A stretch of 64,000 nucleotides of DNA from Planococcus ruber (GTDB lineage Bacteria > Bacillota > Bacilli > Bacillales_A > Planococcaceae): NCBI RefSeq assembly GCF_022819085.1, contig NZ_JALHAG010000001.1, positions 331,395-395,394 on the forward strand. Reading direction: 5' to 3'. A model generated the notes under the pieces. That model was given only the letters and a program-made list of their open reading frames with translations. It was not told the origin of the DNA and ran no database searches. Positions 1 through 8,352 of the stretch are shown here, piece after piece. The translations under genes were made by a program, and so were the position numbers. Position 1 is the stretch's first letter. Every line of letters begins with the position of its first letter.

Positions 1-354
1 TATAAAGTAATTGAAGAGATTGAATTTGCCATGAAAGGTTTGCTTGATCCTGAATTTGAGGAAAAAGTCATAGGCCAAGCGGAAATCCGCAGCACGTTTA
101 AAGTCTCTAAAGTCGGAACGATTGCCGGAAGCTATGTAATCGACGGCAAAATTACGCGCGACAGCGGCGTTCGAGTCATTCGTGAAGGAATTGTCGTTTT
201 CGAAGGTGAAATCGATACATTGAAACGATTCAAAGACGACGCTAAAGAAGTAGCTAAAGGCTACGAATGCGGGATCACGATTAAAAACTTCAACGATGTA
301 AAAGAAAATGACATTATTGAAGCCTTCGTAATGGAAGAAATCGAACGCAAATGA
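1..354 (+). CDS. infB: Translation initiation factor IF-2, C-terminal end (partial)
   Basis: The window opens inside this reading frame, so only the last 117 residues are present. They match the C-terminal beta-barrel domain of IF-2 (domain IV, the fMet-tRNA-binding domain), with conserved segments such as [34 protein letters not shown] and [17 protein letters not shown]-2 is the GTPase that brings initiator tRNA to the 30S subunit in the cytoplasm; the GTPase domain lies upstream of the window. The stop codon overlaps the next start (ATGA), which indicates translational coupling to ylxP. The order infB-ylxP-rbfA-truB-ribF-rpsO is that of the Bacillales nusA-infB operon. Confidence 0.97.
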   Translation, partial: YKVIEEIEFAMKGLLDPEFEEKVIGQAEIRSTFKVSKVGTIAGSYVIDGKITRDSGVRVIREGIVVFEGEIDTLKRFKDDAKEVAKGYECGITIKNFNDVKENDIIEAFVMEEIERK

Positions 355-629
355 TCCTCTACATGGAATGTGAATTCTTCATTCCGGTTGCGCATTCGTT
401 AAAAGAAAAACGGGCGGTCCTGAAAAGCATGCTGACCCGTTCCAAGCAGAAATTCAACGTTTCAGCGGCAGAGATTGACCACCAGAATGTATGGCAGCGC
501 ACGCGCCTGGCCTTTGTTACCGTCGCTTCCTCGAAAGAAGTGGCAGATAAAGAAATGGCGCAAGTGCTCTATTATCTGGAAAGCAATCCTGCATGGGAAT
601 GTCTTGAAGTTCATCAAGAATATTTGTGA
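351..629 (+). CDS. ylxP: YlxP family protein (DUF503)
   Basis: A 92-residue protein, the same length as B. subtilis YlxP. The LKEKRAVLK segment near residue 18 and the [17 protein letters not shown] segment are characteristic of DUF503. The family is small, cytoplasmic and of uncertain function; its constant position between infB and rbfA suggests a link to translation or ribosome maturation, but that is inference. The start overlaps the infB stop by four bases. Confidence 0.9.
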   Translation: MILYMECEFFIPVAHSLKEKRAVLKSMLTRSKQKFNVSAAEIDHQNVWQRTRLAFVTVASSKEVADKEMAQVLYYLESNPAWECLEVHQEYL

Positions 630-647
630 GAACGAGGTGAATAATCA

Positions 648-1001
648 ATGACAATGCGCTCTAATCGTGTAGGCGAGCAAATGAAAAAAGAACTTAGCGA
701 TATTATCGGCCGCAAACTGAAAGACCCGAGAATCGGCTTTGTTACGGTAACGGACGTAGAAGTAACCGGGGACTTGCAGCAAGCGACGGTTTATATCTCT
801 GTACTAGGCGATGAAAAAACAAAAGAACAGACTTTGCTGGGGCTGTCGAAGTCGAAAGGGTTTATTCGGTCGGAAATCGGCCAACGGATTCGCCTGCGCA
901 AAACGCCTGAGCTCGCTTTTGAATTCGATACATCTGTTGCATACGGAAATCGGATTGATTCACTTTTGCGTGATATTCAAGAGCCAAAAGAAGACCAATA
1001 A
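648..1001 (+). CDS. rbfA: 30S ribosome-binding factor RbfA
   Basis: A 117-residue protein with the RbfA pattern throughout: [14 protein letters not shown] at the N-terminus, [20 protein letters not shown] near residue 25 and [12 protein letters not shown] near residue 78. RbfA is a single KH-like domain protein that binds the 5' region of 16S rRNA late in 30S maturation and matters for growth in the cold. The ATG at 648 follows a GAGGTGA ribosome binding site; an in-frame ATG two codons later is an alternative. It sits 18 bases behind ylxP in the infB operon. Confidence 0.96.
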   Translation: MTMRSNRVGEQMKKELSDIIGRKLKDPRIGFVTVTDVEVTGDLQQATVYISVLGDEKTKEQTLLGLSKSKGFIRSEIGQRIRLRKTPELAFEFDTSVAYGNRIDSLLRDIQEPKEDQ

Positions 1002-1111
1002 GGATTTCATTGATTTCTAGTGCATTAGCGGCAAATCAGTGCAAGTTCAACGTTGCCGGCGACCGTCCCTTTTATAGCAGAAGGGAAAATCTGGCCGTCC
1101 AAGCTTAGTAA

Positions 1112-1149
1112 AAGCCTGCTGTCTACTATTAGATAAGCAGGCTTTTTTT
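1112..1149 (+). terminator. Terminator-like hairpin downstream of rbfA
   Basis: Inverted repeat AAGCCTGCT (1112-1120) and AGCAGGCTT (1136-1144) followed by a T-run. It separates rbfA from truB, so truB-ribF may be expressed by readthrough or from a promoter I could not identify in the 177-base gap. Confidence 0.75.
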
Positions 1150-1178
1150 ATACATATTGAAAAAGGGGTTGGCAAGGA

Positions 1179-2108
1179 ATGGCTATTAACGGAGTGCTTC
1201 CGCTATGGAAAGAAAAAGGCATGACTTCGCACGATTGCGTTTTTAAATTAAGAAAAATCCTGAAAACAAAAAAAGTCGGACATACAGGAACATTGGATCC
1301 TGAAGTCGACGGCGTGCTGCCGATCTGCATCGGAGGAGCCACTAAAGTGGCTGAATACATCACCGACCAAGGCAAAACGTATGAGGCGGAAGTAACGATC
1401 GGCTTTTCGACCGAAACAGAAGATGCGACTGGCGCCATTGTAGAATCGGACCTTTCTGAAAAGGCGGTTACGCGGAAACAATTGCTGGAAGCACTGGAAG
1501 CCTTGACGGGTGAAATTACGCAAATTCCACCAATGTATTCCGCTGTGAAAGTGAATGGGAAAAAGTTGTATGAATACGCGCGGCAGGGCATTCCTGTTGA
1601 GCGGCCGAAACGCACTGTCCGCATCGACTCCATTGAATTGCTAAGCGACGAGGAGCAATGGAGCGGCCAAGAGCTGAAATTTTCAATCCGCATCCGATGC
1701 GGCAAAGGGACGTATATCCGGACATTGGCTGTTCAAATAGGGGAAAAGCTCGGCTACCCGGCGCATATGTCGAAACTCACGCGTACGGCTTCTGGAAAAT
1801 TTGATGCGAGAGACTGCAAAACACTTGCCGAAGTGGAGGAACTTGCTCAAAATGGAGCTATCGGCACAATTTTGAAACCGTTGAGTTACGGGCTTAGCAG
1901 CTTTCCATTTTTTGAAATCGACCGCAAAGATCTTTTTGCGATTAAAAATGGGCAGGTTCTAGACCGCCATCCGCTCATGGCAGAACATGAATTCCTGGTG
2001 TTCACAGTCGGAGGCGAGCCGCTTGCACTTTATAAGCGGCACCCGGAAAAAGCGGACAAGATGAAGCCTGAAAAAATGTTCGGTTCTCCGAAGATGGACG
2101 AGGTGTAA
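1179..2108 (+). CDS. truB: tRNA pseudouridine(55) synthase TruB
   Basis: A 309-residue protein of the TruB family, which converts U55 in the T-loop of tRNAs to pseudouridine. The catalytic region reads GHTGTLDPEVDGVLPICIG (near residue 36), where the Asp of TLDP is the nucleophile. PMYSAVKVNGKKLYEYARQG, and KGTYIRTL near residue 178, are further family motifs. It is followed one base later by ribF, so the two are probably cotranscribed. Length and order match Bacillus. Confidence 0.97.
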   Translation: MAINGVLPLWKEKGMTSHDCVFKLRKILKTKKVGHTGTLDPEVDGVLPICIGGATKVAEYITDQGKTYEAEVTIGFSTETEDATGAIVESDLSEKAVTRKQLLEALEALTGEITQIPPMYSAVKVNGKKLYEYARQGIPVERPKRTVRIDSIELLSDEEQWSGQELKFSIRIRCGKGTYIRTLAVQIGEKLGYPAHMSKLTRTASGKFDARDCKTLAEVEELAQNGAIGTILKPLSYGLSSFPFFEIDRKDLFAIKNGQVLDRHPLMAEHEFLVFTVGGEPLALYKRHPEKADKMKPEKMFGSPKMDEV

Positions 2109-2109
2109 G

Positions 2110-3060
2110 ATGGAAATCATTCATTTAAGTTATCCCAATCATATTGAACCGGAGGCGCCCTTCGGTCCGATTTCACTCGCGCTTGGATTTTTTGACGGCG
2201 TACATAGAGGGCATCAGCGTGTAATCGGCGAAGCAATAGCCCAAGCGAAAAAATTAAACATCAAGTCGGCGGTCATGACATTCGATCCGCACCCTTCCGT
2301 AGTTCTCGGCGGCAGGAAAGAAGAAGTATTTTACATCACGCCGCTGCAAAAGAAAATGGAAATTCTCGAATCGATGAACGTGGACATTTGTTTTATTGTG
2401 CGGTTCACATCTGATTTTGCCCAGCTGAGCCCCGATGAATTTATTGAGCATTTCATCAAAGGGCTGAATGTGGTCCACGTTACTGCCGGATTTGACTATT
2501 CGTTCGGCAGTAAAGGGAAAGGCAATATGGAGACGATGCAGCAAAAAGGCGAAGGTTTCTTTGCAGTTACGACCATCGAAAAACAAATCGAAGCTGATGA
2601 GAAAATCAGTTCGACACGCATCCGCAGTTTGCTGAAAACGGGAGATGTCAAAGAAGTGAGCGGGCTGCTTGGCCGGCCGTACCGAATTTCCGGCACCGTT
2701 GTGAACGGCGATAAGCGCGGGAGAACCATCGGATTTCCGACGGCCAACGTCGAACCGGAAATCGGCACTTTTGTACCCGGACGCGGCGTTTACGCGGTGA
2801 GAATCCGCGTTCAAGGCCAGTTTTATAACGGCGTATGCAATGTCGGCTATAAACCGACTTTCAATAATCCGGATATTAAGAAAAATACCATTGAAGTCTA
2901 TATCATCGATTTCGATCGGAATATTTACGGCGAGATGGTGGATGTCGACTGGTTGCTGCGCATTCGCGATGAACAGAAATTCTCGGGCATTGATGAACTG
3001 AAGGTGCAAATCCAGAAAGACAAAGAAACGGCGATTGCGTATTTTGCTGAGGGGAAATAA
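2110..3060 (+). CDS. ribF: Bifunctional riboflavin kinase / FAD synthetase
   Basis: A 316-residue bifunctional enzyme (RibF, called RibC in B. subtilis) that phosphorylates riboflavin to FMN and adenylylates FMN to FAD. The N-terminal FMN adenylyltransferase domain shows the nucleotidyltransferase pattern [10 protein letters not shown] near residue 30 and SSTRIR near residue 165. The C-terminal riboflavin kinase domain shows [13 protein letters not shown] near residue 206 and [16 protein letters not shown] near the end. It starts one base after truB stops. Promoter -35/-10 elements for rpsO follow directly. Confidence 0.96.
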   Translation: MEIIHLSYPNHIEPEAPFGPISLALGFFDGVHRGHQRVIGEAIAQAKKLNIKSAVMTFDPHPSVVLGGRKEEVFYITPLQKKMEILESMNVDICFIVRFTSDFAQLSPDEFIEHFIKGLNVVHVTAGFDYSFGSKGKGNMETMQQKGEGFFAVTTIEKQIEADEKISSTRIRSLLKTGDVKEVSGLLGRPYRISGTVVNGDKRGRTIGFPTANVEPEIGTFVPGRGVYAVRIRVQGQFYNGVCNVGYKPTFNNPDIKKNTIEVYIIDFDRNIYGEMVDVDWLLRIRDEQKFSGIDELKVQIQKDKETAIAYFAEGK

Positions 3061-3069
3061 GACGCATAG

Positions 3070-3098
3070 TTGATTTTGAAAATGTCTTATGCTATCAT
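3070..3098 (+). promoter_or_regulatory. Putative sigma-A promoter of rpsO
   Basis: TTGATT (3070-3075), 17-base spacer, TATCAT (3093-3098). It leaves a leader of roughly 90 bases before the rpsO start. The leader holds a short inverted repeat (CGTTG near 3123, CAACG near 3149), which could belong to an S15 autoregulatory structure as known for Bacillales rpsO; that last point is inference. Confidence 0.55.
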
Positions 3099-3197
3099 TA
3101 CAAAGTACTGAAAACGTACGAACCGTTGCTTGGCAAATCGAATCACCAACGTTTGCTCGGTAATAGGGGATATCAGAAATTAGGAGGTGGAAACAGT

Positions 3198-3467
3198 ATG
3201 GCAATCACTCAAGAACGTAAAAATGAATTGATCAATGAATACAAAGTGCATGACACGGATACTGGGTCTGCAGAAATTCAAATCGCCATTCTTACAGAAG
3301 ACATCAACAACTTGAACGAACACTTGCGTACTCACAAGAAAGATCACCACTCACGTCGTGGTCTATTCAAAATGGTAGGTCGCCGTCGCAACTTGCTTAA
3401 ATACTTGCGCGAGAACGATGTAGCACGCTACCGCGAGCTTATCTCAAAATTAGGCTTACGCCGATAA
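3198..3467 (+). CDS. rpsO: 30S ribosomal protein S15
   Basis: An 89-residue protein, the normal length of bacterial S15, which binds the central domain of 16S rRNA as a primary assembly protein. The signature [18 protein letters not shown] and the segment [20 protein letters not shown] are clear. The ATG at 3198 is preceded by the strong site TAGGAGGTGG; an earlier in-frame start would add residues unlike any S15. It is flanked by its own promoter and a UUCG-loop terminator. Confidence 0.99.
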   Translation: MAITQERKNELINEYKVHDTDTGSAEIQIAILTEDINNLNEHLRTHKKDHHSRRGLFKMVGRRRNLLKYLRENDVARYRELISKLGLRR

Positions 3468-3480
3468 TAGCAATTAGTAA

Positions 3481-3506
3481 AAGCGGGATTCGTCCCGCTT
3501 TTTCTT
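3481..3506 (+). terminator. rpsO terminator with TTCG loop
   Basis: AAGCGGGA (3481-3488), loop TTCG, TCCCGCTT (3493-3500), then TTTCTTT. The UUCG tetraloop makes this a very stable intrinsic terminator. Confidence 0.93.
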
Positions 3507-3615
3507 TATGGATAAAATTTATCTCATTCAATCGCACTCCGATTGGATTTTTGATACACTAGATACAACTATTGGATACATATAGTGAAACATTGTAAGA
3601 GAGAGGAGCTCGATT

Positions 3616-5730
3616 ATGGAGCAAACGAAAAAAGTCTATACATTCGATTGGGCCGGCCGCGAATTGCAAGTTGAAGTTGGCCAGTTGGCAAAACAAGCAA
3701 ACGGAGCTGCCCTGATCCGTTACGGCGATACAGCAGTGCTTTCTACTGCCACTGCATCAAAAACGCCGAAACCATTGGATTTCTTCCCATTGACTGTAAA
3801 CTATGAAGAGCGTTTATATGCAGTCGGCAAAATCCCTGGCGGATTTATTAAACGCGAAGGGCGCCCTTCTGAAAAAGCGACGCTGACAAGCCGTTTAATC
3901 GACCGTCCGATCCGTCCGCTATTCCCGGACGGCTTCCGCAACGAAGTCCAAGTCATTTCCATGGTTATGTCAGTCGACCAGGATTGCCCGTCTGAAATGG
4001 CCGCTATGTTCGGATCATCGCTGTCACTCATGATTTCAGATATTCCATTTGACGGCCCGATTGCAGGCGTTATCGTTGGGATGATCGATGGCGAATACAT
4101 CATCAACCCGACAAACGAGCAGCTTGAGCAAAGTTCGATCAACTTGACTGTAGCGGGTACAAAAGATGCGATCAACATGGTAGAAGCTGGAGCGAAAGAA
4201 GTTTCAGAAGACGTCATTTTGGAAGCCATCATGTTCGGCCATGAAGAAATCAAGAAATTGATCGAATTCCAGGAACAGATTGCAGCTGAAGTCGGCAAAG
4301 AAAAAACGGAAATCCAGCTTTATGAATTGGATGCTGAATTGACGGCTACGCTGAAGGAAGCGGTAGAAGCTGATATGAATGCAGCAGTCCAAATCAATGA
4401 AAAGCAAGCGCGCAACGAAGCGATTGAAGAAGTGAAAGCACGCGCTTTGGCTGCATATGAAGAATCGGATGAAGCGGTGAAAAAACAAGCCGGCCAAATT
4501 CTTGATAAAATGGTCAAAGATGAAGTGCGCCGCCTGATTACGGATGAGAAAATCCGTCCGGATGGCCGTACGCCTTCTGAAATCCGTCCGTTATCTTCCG
4601 AAGTGGGCATCTTGAACCGCACACACGGTTCTGGATTATTCACGCGTGGGCAAACGCAAGCAATGAGCATTTGTACGCTAGGTGCTTTAGGCGATGTTCA
4701 AATCATCGACGGCCTTGGCATTGAAGACACAAAACGCTTTATGCACCATTACAACTTCCCGTTGTTCTCAGTAGGTGAGACTGGATTCCTTCGTGGGCCG
4801 GGCCGCCGTGAAATTGGGCACGGGGCACTTGGTGAACGGGCACTTGAAGCCGTGATTCCAAATGAAAAAGATTTCCCATATACGATCCGTTTAGTGGCGG
4901 AAGTTCTTGAATCCAATGGATCTACTTCACAAGCGAGTATTTGTGCATCAACGCTTGCGATGATGGATGCAGGTGTACCATTGAAAGCGCCGGTTGCCGG
5001 TATTGCGATGGGCCTTGTGAAAAAAGGCGAAAACTATACAGTTCTTTCAGATATCCAAGGGATGGAAGACCATCTTGGCGACATGGACTTTAAAGTGGCA
5101 GGTACGGCAAAAGGGATTACAGCACTTCAAATGGACATTAAAATTGACGGCTTATCCCGTGAAATATTGGAGGAAGCGTTGACGCAAGCACAAATCGGAC
5201 GGATCCATATCCTGGAATCGATGCTTGCAACAATTGCTGAACCAAGAACGACGCTTTCTAAATACGCACCGAAAATCATCATGGTGAAGATCAATCCTGA
5301 TAAGATCCGCGATGTGATTGGACCTGGCGGTAAAGTCATCAATAAAATCATTGATGAAACAGGCGTTAAGATCGATACGGAGCAAGACGGCACCATCTTC
5401 ATTTCATCTGTAGACGAAGAAATGAATGCGAAAGCCAAAGCGATGATCGAAAATATTGTACGTGAAGCGAAAGTCGGCGAATACTACGAAGGCAAAGTGA
5501 AGCGCATTGAGAAATTCGGTGCTTTTGTCGAACTATTCCCTGGCAAAGACGGGCTTCTTCACATTTCTGAAATTCAGGAAGAGCGTACGAAAGAAGTAGA
5601 AGACGTTCTGAAAATGGACCAAGTTGTCAAAGTGAAAGTCATTGAAATCGACCGTCAAGGGCGCGTCAACCTTTCACGCAAAGTGGTCTTGAAAGAAGAA
5701 AAAGAAGCAGCTGAAAAAGAAAACCAATAA
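3616..5730 (+). CDS. pnp: Polyribonucleotide nucleotidyltransferase (PNPase)
   Basis: A 704-residue protein, one residue shorter than B. subtilis PNPase. It is a phosphorolytic 3'-5' exoribonuclease and main mRNA-decay enzyme. Two RNase PH-like core domains flank an all-helical domain (about residues 240-310); the second core carries [15 protein letters not shown] near residue 343 and the [20 protein letters not shown] region. A KH domain ([20 protein letters not shown] near 556) and an S1 domain ([20 protein letters not shown] near 625) close the protein. GAGAGGAGCTC precedes the ATG. It lies between two terminators and is probably monocistronic. Confidence 0.98.
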   Translation: MEQTKKVYTFDWAGRELQVEVGQLAKQANGAALIRYGDTAVLSTATASKTPKPLDFFPLTVNYEERLYAVGKIPGGFIKREGRPSEKATLTSRLIDRPIRPLFPDGFRNEVQVISMVMSVDQDCPSEMAAMFGSSLSLMISDIPFDGPIAGVIVGMIDGEYIINPTNEQLEQSSINLTVAGTKDAINMVEAGAKEVSEDVILEAIMFGHEEIKKLIEFQEQIAAEVGKEKTEIQLYELDAELTATLKEAVEADMNAAVQINEKQARNEAIEEVKARALAAYEESDEAVKKQAGQILDKMVKDEVRRLITDEKIRPDGRTPSEIRPLSSEVGILNRTHGSGLFTRGQTQAMSICTLGALGDVQIIDGLGIEDTKRFMHHYNFPLFSVGETGFLRGPGRREIGHGALGERALEAVIPNEKDFPYTIRLVAEVLESNGSTSQASICASTLAMMDAGVPLKAPVAGIAMGLVKKGENYTVLSDIQGMEDHLGDMDFKVAGTAKGITALQMDIKIDGLSREILEEALTQAQIGRIHILESMLATIAEPRTTLSKYAPKIIMVKINPDKIRDVIGPGGKVINKIIDETGVKIDTEQDGTIFISSVDEEMNAKAKAMIENIVREAKVGEYYEGKVKRIEKFGAFVELFPGKDGLLHISEIQEERTKEVEDVLKMDQVVKVKVIEIDRQGRVNLSRKVVLKEEKEAAEKENQ

Positions 5731-5741
5731 GATCTTCAACG

Positions 5742-5771
5742 AAATTGCCAGCTTACGTTGGCAATTTTTTT
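5742..5771 (+). terminator. pnp terminator
   Basis: AAATTGCCA (5742-5750) and TGGCAATTT (5759-5767) around an eight-base loop, followed by further T residues. Confidence 0.85.
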
Positions 5772-5838
5772 CAAATGACAGGATAATTAGGGACAACTGC
5801 AATTTAGCATCAGCGCTCCAGGCCATAAGCCTTAAGAG

Positions 5839-5852
5839 CGTTGGCGCTTTTC
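5839..5852 (-). repeat. REP-like repeat, core copy 1
   Basis: On the minus strand this reads GAAAAGCGCCAACG, followed on that strand by CTCTTAAGGCTTATGG and GGAGCGCTG. The same 14-base core with small changes occurs at 10147-10160, 29920-29933 and 30041-30054, always between genes. Confidence 0.6.
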
Positions 5853-5874
5853 TTAAATTAGGGGGAAAAGAAAT

Positions 5875-7101
5875 TTGGTAAATACACATGTATGCGGAAA
5901 CGGGCTGCGGATCGTTTCTGAAAAAATTCCGCATTTTCGGTCAGTGGCTGTTGGAGTTTTTGTGAATGCCGGTTCAAGAGATGAACTGCCTGAAGAAAAT
6001 GGATTGACGCATTTCATTGAACATATGCTGTTCAAAGGAACGGAAACGCGTTCGGCGAAACAAATCGCCCGGGAATTTGACCGCATCGGCGGAGACATGA
6101 ATGCCTATACATCAAAAGAATATACCTGCTATTACGCGAAAGTGCTTGACCATCATGCAGAACTTGCGGTGACGGTGCTGGCAGATATGTTTTTCAATTC
6201 GAAAATGGATCCGGTGGAAATAGATAAAGAACGGCAAGTGGTCCTGGAAGAAATCAGCATGACTGAAGATATGCCGGATGACGATGTCCACGAACAATTG
6301 TGGAAAGTCATGTATCCCCACCATTCGATCGGGGCGCCGATTTTAGGGACGGTCCAGACGCTGCAAAGTTTTACAAAAGAAAAGATCGAAGATTTCATGG
6401 AGCGGCATTATACCCCTCGAAATACGGTCATCTCAGTAGCGGGAAATATTACGCCGGAATTGATTCGATTGATCGAGAAGCTTTTCGGCACATTCAACAG
6501 AACAAACCGGCCGAAAAACTATTTGCTTCCTGATTTTACTGCAGGCCACTCCTTTAAAACCAAAGAAACCGAACAAGGGCACCTTTGCCTCGGGTACCCG
6601 GGGTTATCGATGCAGCATCCTGATATTTTCAATTTGGCGGTATTGAATAATGTCATTGGCGGTTCCATGTCTTCACGCTTATTCCAAGAAATTCGGGAAG
6701 AGCGCGGGCTTGCGTATTCGATTTATAGCTACCATTCGGCGTATTCAGACCACGGGGCACTAGCGATTTATGGCGGCACTTCAAATGAGCAGATGCCAGA
6801 ACTGCAGGAAGTGATCCTGGATACACTCGCGGCGATTAAAACGAACGGCCTGACGCGCGAAGAAATCGAAGATACAAAAGAACAATTGAAAGGCAATGTC
6901 ATTCTCGGTTTGGAAAGCACTTCTTCCCGGATGAGCCGCAATGGAAAAAACGAATTATTATTGCAAAGACACCAACCGCATGAAGAAATCATCGAGTTGA
7001 TTGAACAAGTGTCTGCGGAAAAAGTCCAGAACTTGATGAGTTTATTGACTGAGAATCCAGCTATTTCAATCATACAGTCAAAAAATGCTTCCTTTACTTA
7101 A
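5875..7101 (+). CDS. mlpA: M16 family zinc metallopeptidase (MlpA/YmxG-like)
   Basis: A 408-residue pitrilysin-family protease. The inverted zinc motif HFIEH is at residues 46-50 and the third ligand lies in the VVLEEISM segment (Glu125/126). The second domain carries the NNVIGGSMSSRLFQEIREERGLAYS signature region in two parts. B. subtilis MlpA is 409 residues and occupies the same position downstream of pnp. It probably acts on peptides or unfolded protein in the cytoplasm; the substrate is not known. The start is TTG at 5875 behind TTAGGGGGAAAAG. The stop codon is inside the terminator stem. Confidence 0.93.
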   Translation: MVNTHVCGNGLRIVSEKIPHFRSVAVGVFVNAGSRDELPEENGLTHFIEHMLFKGTETRSAKQIAREFDRIGGDMNAYTSKEYTCYYAKVLDHHAELAVTVLADMFFNSKMDPVEIDKERQVVLEEISMTEDMPDDDVHEQLWKVMYPHHSIGAPILGTVQTLQSFTKEKIEDFMERHYTPRNTVISVAGNITPELIRLIEKLFGTFNRTNRPKNYLLPDFTAGHSFKTKETEQGHLCLGYPGLSMQHPDIFNLAVLNNVIGGSMSSRLFQEIREERGLAYSIYSYHSAYSDHGALAIYGGTSNEQMPELQEVILDTLAAIKTNGLTREEIEDTKEQLKGNVILGLESTSSRMSRNGKNELLLQRHQPHEEIIELIEQVSAEKVQNLMSLLTENPAISIIQSKNASFT

Positions 7102-7115
7102 GGAAGCATTTTTTT
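7084..7115 (+). terminator. Terminator overlapping the mlpA stop codon
   Basis: AATGCTTCCTT (7084-7094) and AAGGAAGCATT (7100-7110) with a T-run. The mlpA TAA (7099-7101) is in the hairpin. Confidence 0.9.
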
Positions 7116-7148
7116 GTATGGAATTCACTGCTTTATCAGGATGAATTA

Positions 7149-7157
7149 TGGTACAAT
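7149..7157 (+). promoter_or_regulatory. Extended -10 promoter element upstream of asd
   Basis: TGGTACAAT: a TACAAT -10 hexamer preceded by TGn. No good -35 hexamer is visible at 17 bases, which is typical of extended -10 promoters. It lies about 30 bases before the asd start. Confidence 0.5.
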
Positions 7158-7188
7158 AACGCCAATATACAGAGAAGGAGCGAATTTT

Positions 7189-8223
7189 GTGAAAACATAT
7201 AATGTAGCAATCATGGGAGCTTCAGGAGCCGTCGGACAGCAGATGAAAGACCAGCTGGAAAAAAGGAATTTCCCGGTAAAAGAGATTGTATTTTTAGCAT
7301 CAAGTCGTTCAGCGGGCCAGGAAATCGAATTTAATGGCAAAACCCATCTTATCCAGGAAGCGGTTCCTGAATCGTTTGAAGGCATTGATATTGCCTTATT
7401 CAGTGCGGGCGGAAGCATTTCCGAAAAATTTGCACCGGAAGCCGTGAAGCGCGGAGCCGTTGTTATCGACAATACAAGTGCTTTCCGAATGGATAAAGAA
7501 GTGCCGCTTGTCGTGCCGGAAGTAAACAAGAAAGATTTAACTTTACATAACGGGATTATTGCGAATCCAAACTGTTCAACGATCCAAATGGTTTGCGCAC
7601 TGCAGCCGTTAAAAGAGCAGTATGGGCTGAAAAAAGTGGTCGTGTCCACGTATCAGGCCGTTTCAGGAGCTGGGCTAGCGGCCATCAATGAGCTGAAAGC
7701 ACAGGCGGCAGACTTTGAAAATGCTCCGAACGCTGAAGCGAACGTGCTGCCGGTAAAATCAGCGGAACGGCATTTTCCGATTGCGTTCAATGCGATTCCG
7801 CAAATCGATCAGTTTACAGACAACGGCTATACGTTTGAAGAAATGAAAATGATCAATGAAACGAAAAAAATTATGCATGACGAGCACTTGGCTGTAGCGG
7901 CCACATGCGTCCGTTTGCCGGTTGTGACAGGCCATTCTGAATCGGTCTATGTGGAACTGGCGGGTGCGCCGACAGTGGACGATGTGAAAAAAGCGTTAGC
8001 CGATGCACCGGGCGTTGTGCTGATGGACGATCCTTCTAACCAAGTTTACCCAATGCCGTTAATGGCAGCCGGCCAAGACGAAGTGTTCGTAGGGAGAATC
8101 CGCCAGGACCTGGATAACCCGAACGGCTTCCATTTATGGATAGTCGCTGATAATTTAATCAAAGGCGCAGCCTTGAATTCGGTGCAAATCGCCGAATCGA
8201 TGATTGAACAGGAAATCATCTAA
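7189..8223 (+). CDS. asd: Aspartate-semialdehyde dehydrogenase
   Basis: A 344-residue enzyme that reduces aspartyl phosphate to aspartate semialdehyde, the branch point to lysine/diaminopimelate, threonine and methionine. The N-terminal NADP-binding loop is AIMGASGAVGQQM (residues 8-20) and the catalytic cysteine is in NPNCS (Cys129). HFPIAFNAIPQID and the H-S-E-S-V region are further family marks. The GTG at 7189 is chosen because GAGAAGGAG lies seven bases upstream and because the length then fits the family (346 in B. subtilis). In B. subtilis asd is flanked by spoVFA/spoVFB and dapG/dapA; none of these is present here. Confidence 0.96.
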   Translation: MKTYNVAIMGASGAVGQQMKDQLEKRNFPVKEIVFLASSRSAGQEIEFNGKTHLIQEAVPESFEGIDIALFSAGGSISEKFAPEAVKRGAVVIDNTSAFRMDKEVPLVVPEVNKKDLTLHNGIIANPNCSTIQMVCALQPLKEQYGLKKVVVSTYQAVSGAGLAAINELKAQAADFENAPNAEANVLPVKSAERHFPIAFNAIPQIDQFTDNGYTFEEMKMINETKKIMHDEHLAVAATCVRLPVVTGHSESVYVELAGAPTVDDVKKALADAPGVVLMDDPSNQVYPMPLMAAGQDEVFVGRIRQDLDNPNGFHLWIVADNLIKGAALNSVQIAESMIEQEII

Positions 8224-8248
8224 GAGTTGCTTCTAATTGAGAAAAACT

Positions 8249-8277
8249 AAGCCGGACAGCCGTCCGGTTTATTTTTT
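8249..8277 (+). terminator. asd terminator
   Basis: Stem CCGGAC (8252-8257) and GTCCGG (8262-8267) extended by AAG/TTT pairs, followed by ATTTTTTG. Confidence 0.85.
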
Positions 8278-8279
8278 GT

Positions 8280-8309
8280 TTGGACTGTTACCTTTAATTC
8301 CCGTATAAT
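8280..8309 (+). promoter_or_regulatory. Putative sigma-A promoter of rnjB
   Basis: TTGGAC (8280-8285), 18-base spacer, TATAAT (8304-8309). It directly follows the asd terminator, so rnjB is an independent unit. Confidence 0.7.
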
Positions 8310-8352
8310 AAAGTCTATGGATGTGTACGGGTGAATTTTAGGAGGAAATAAT

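Noticed and set aside
1002-1178. Possible small RNA between rbfA and truB
   Set aside because: There is a nested inverted repeat (CCCTT/AAGGG with a GC-rich outer stem, about 1050-1098) and a terminator, but no promoter and no known RNA family I could recognise.
1148-1705. A long open frame on the minus strand (185 codons) inside truB
   Set aside because: It is fully contained in a well-supported gene, has no ribosome binding site and its product has no domain-like features. The same holds for long antisense frames in ribF, asd, rnjB, mutL and the SAF-domain gene.
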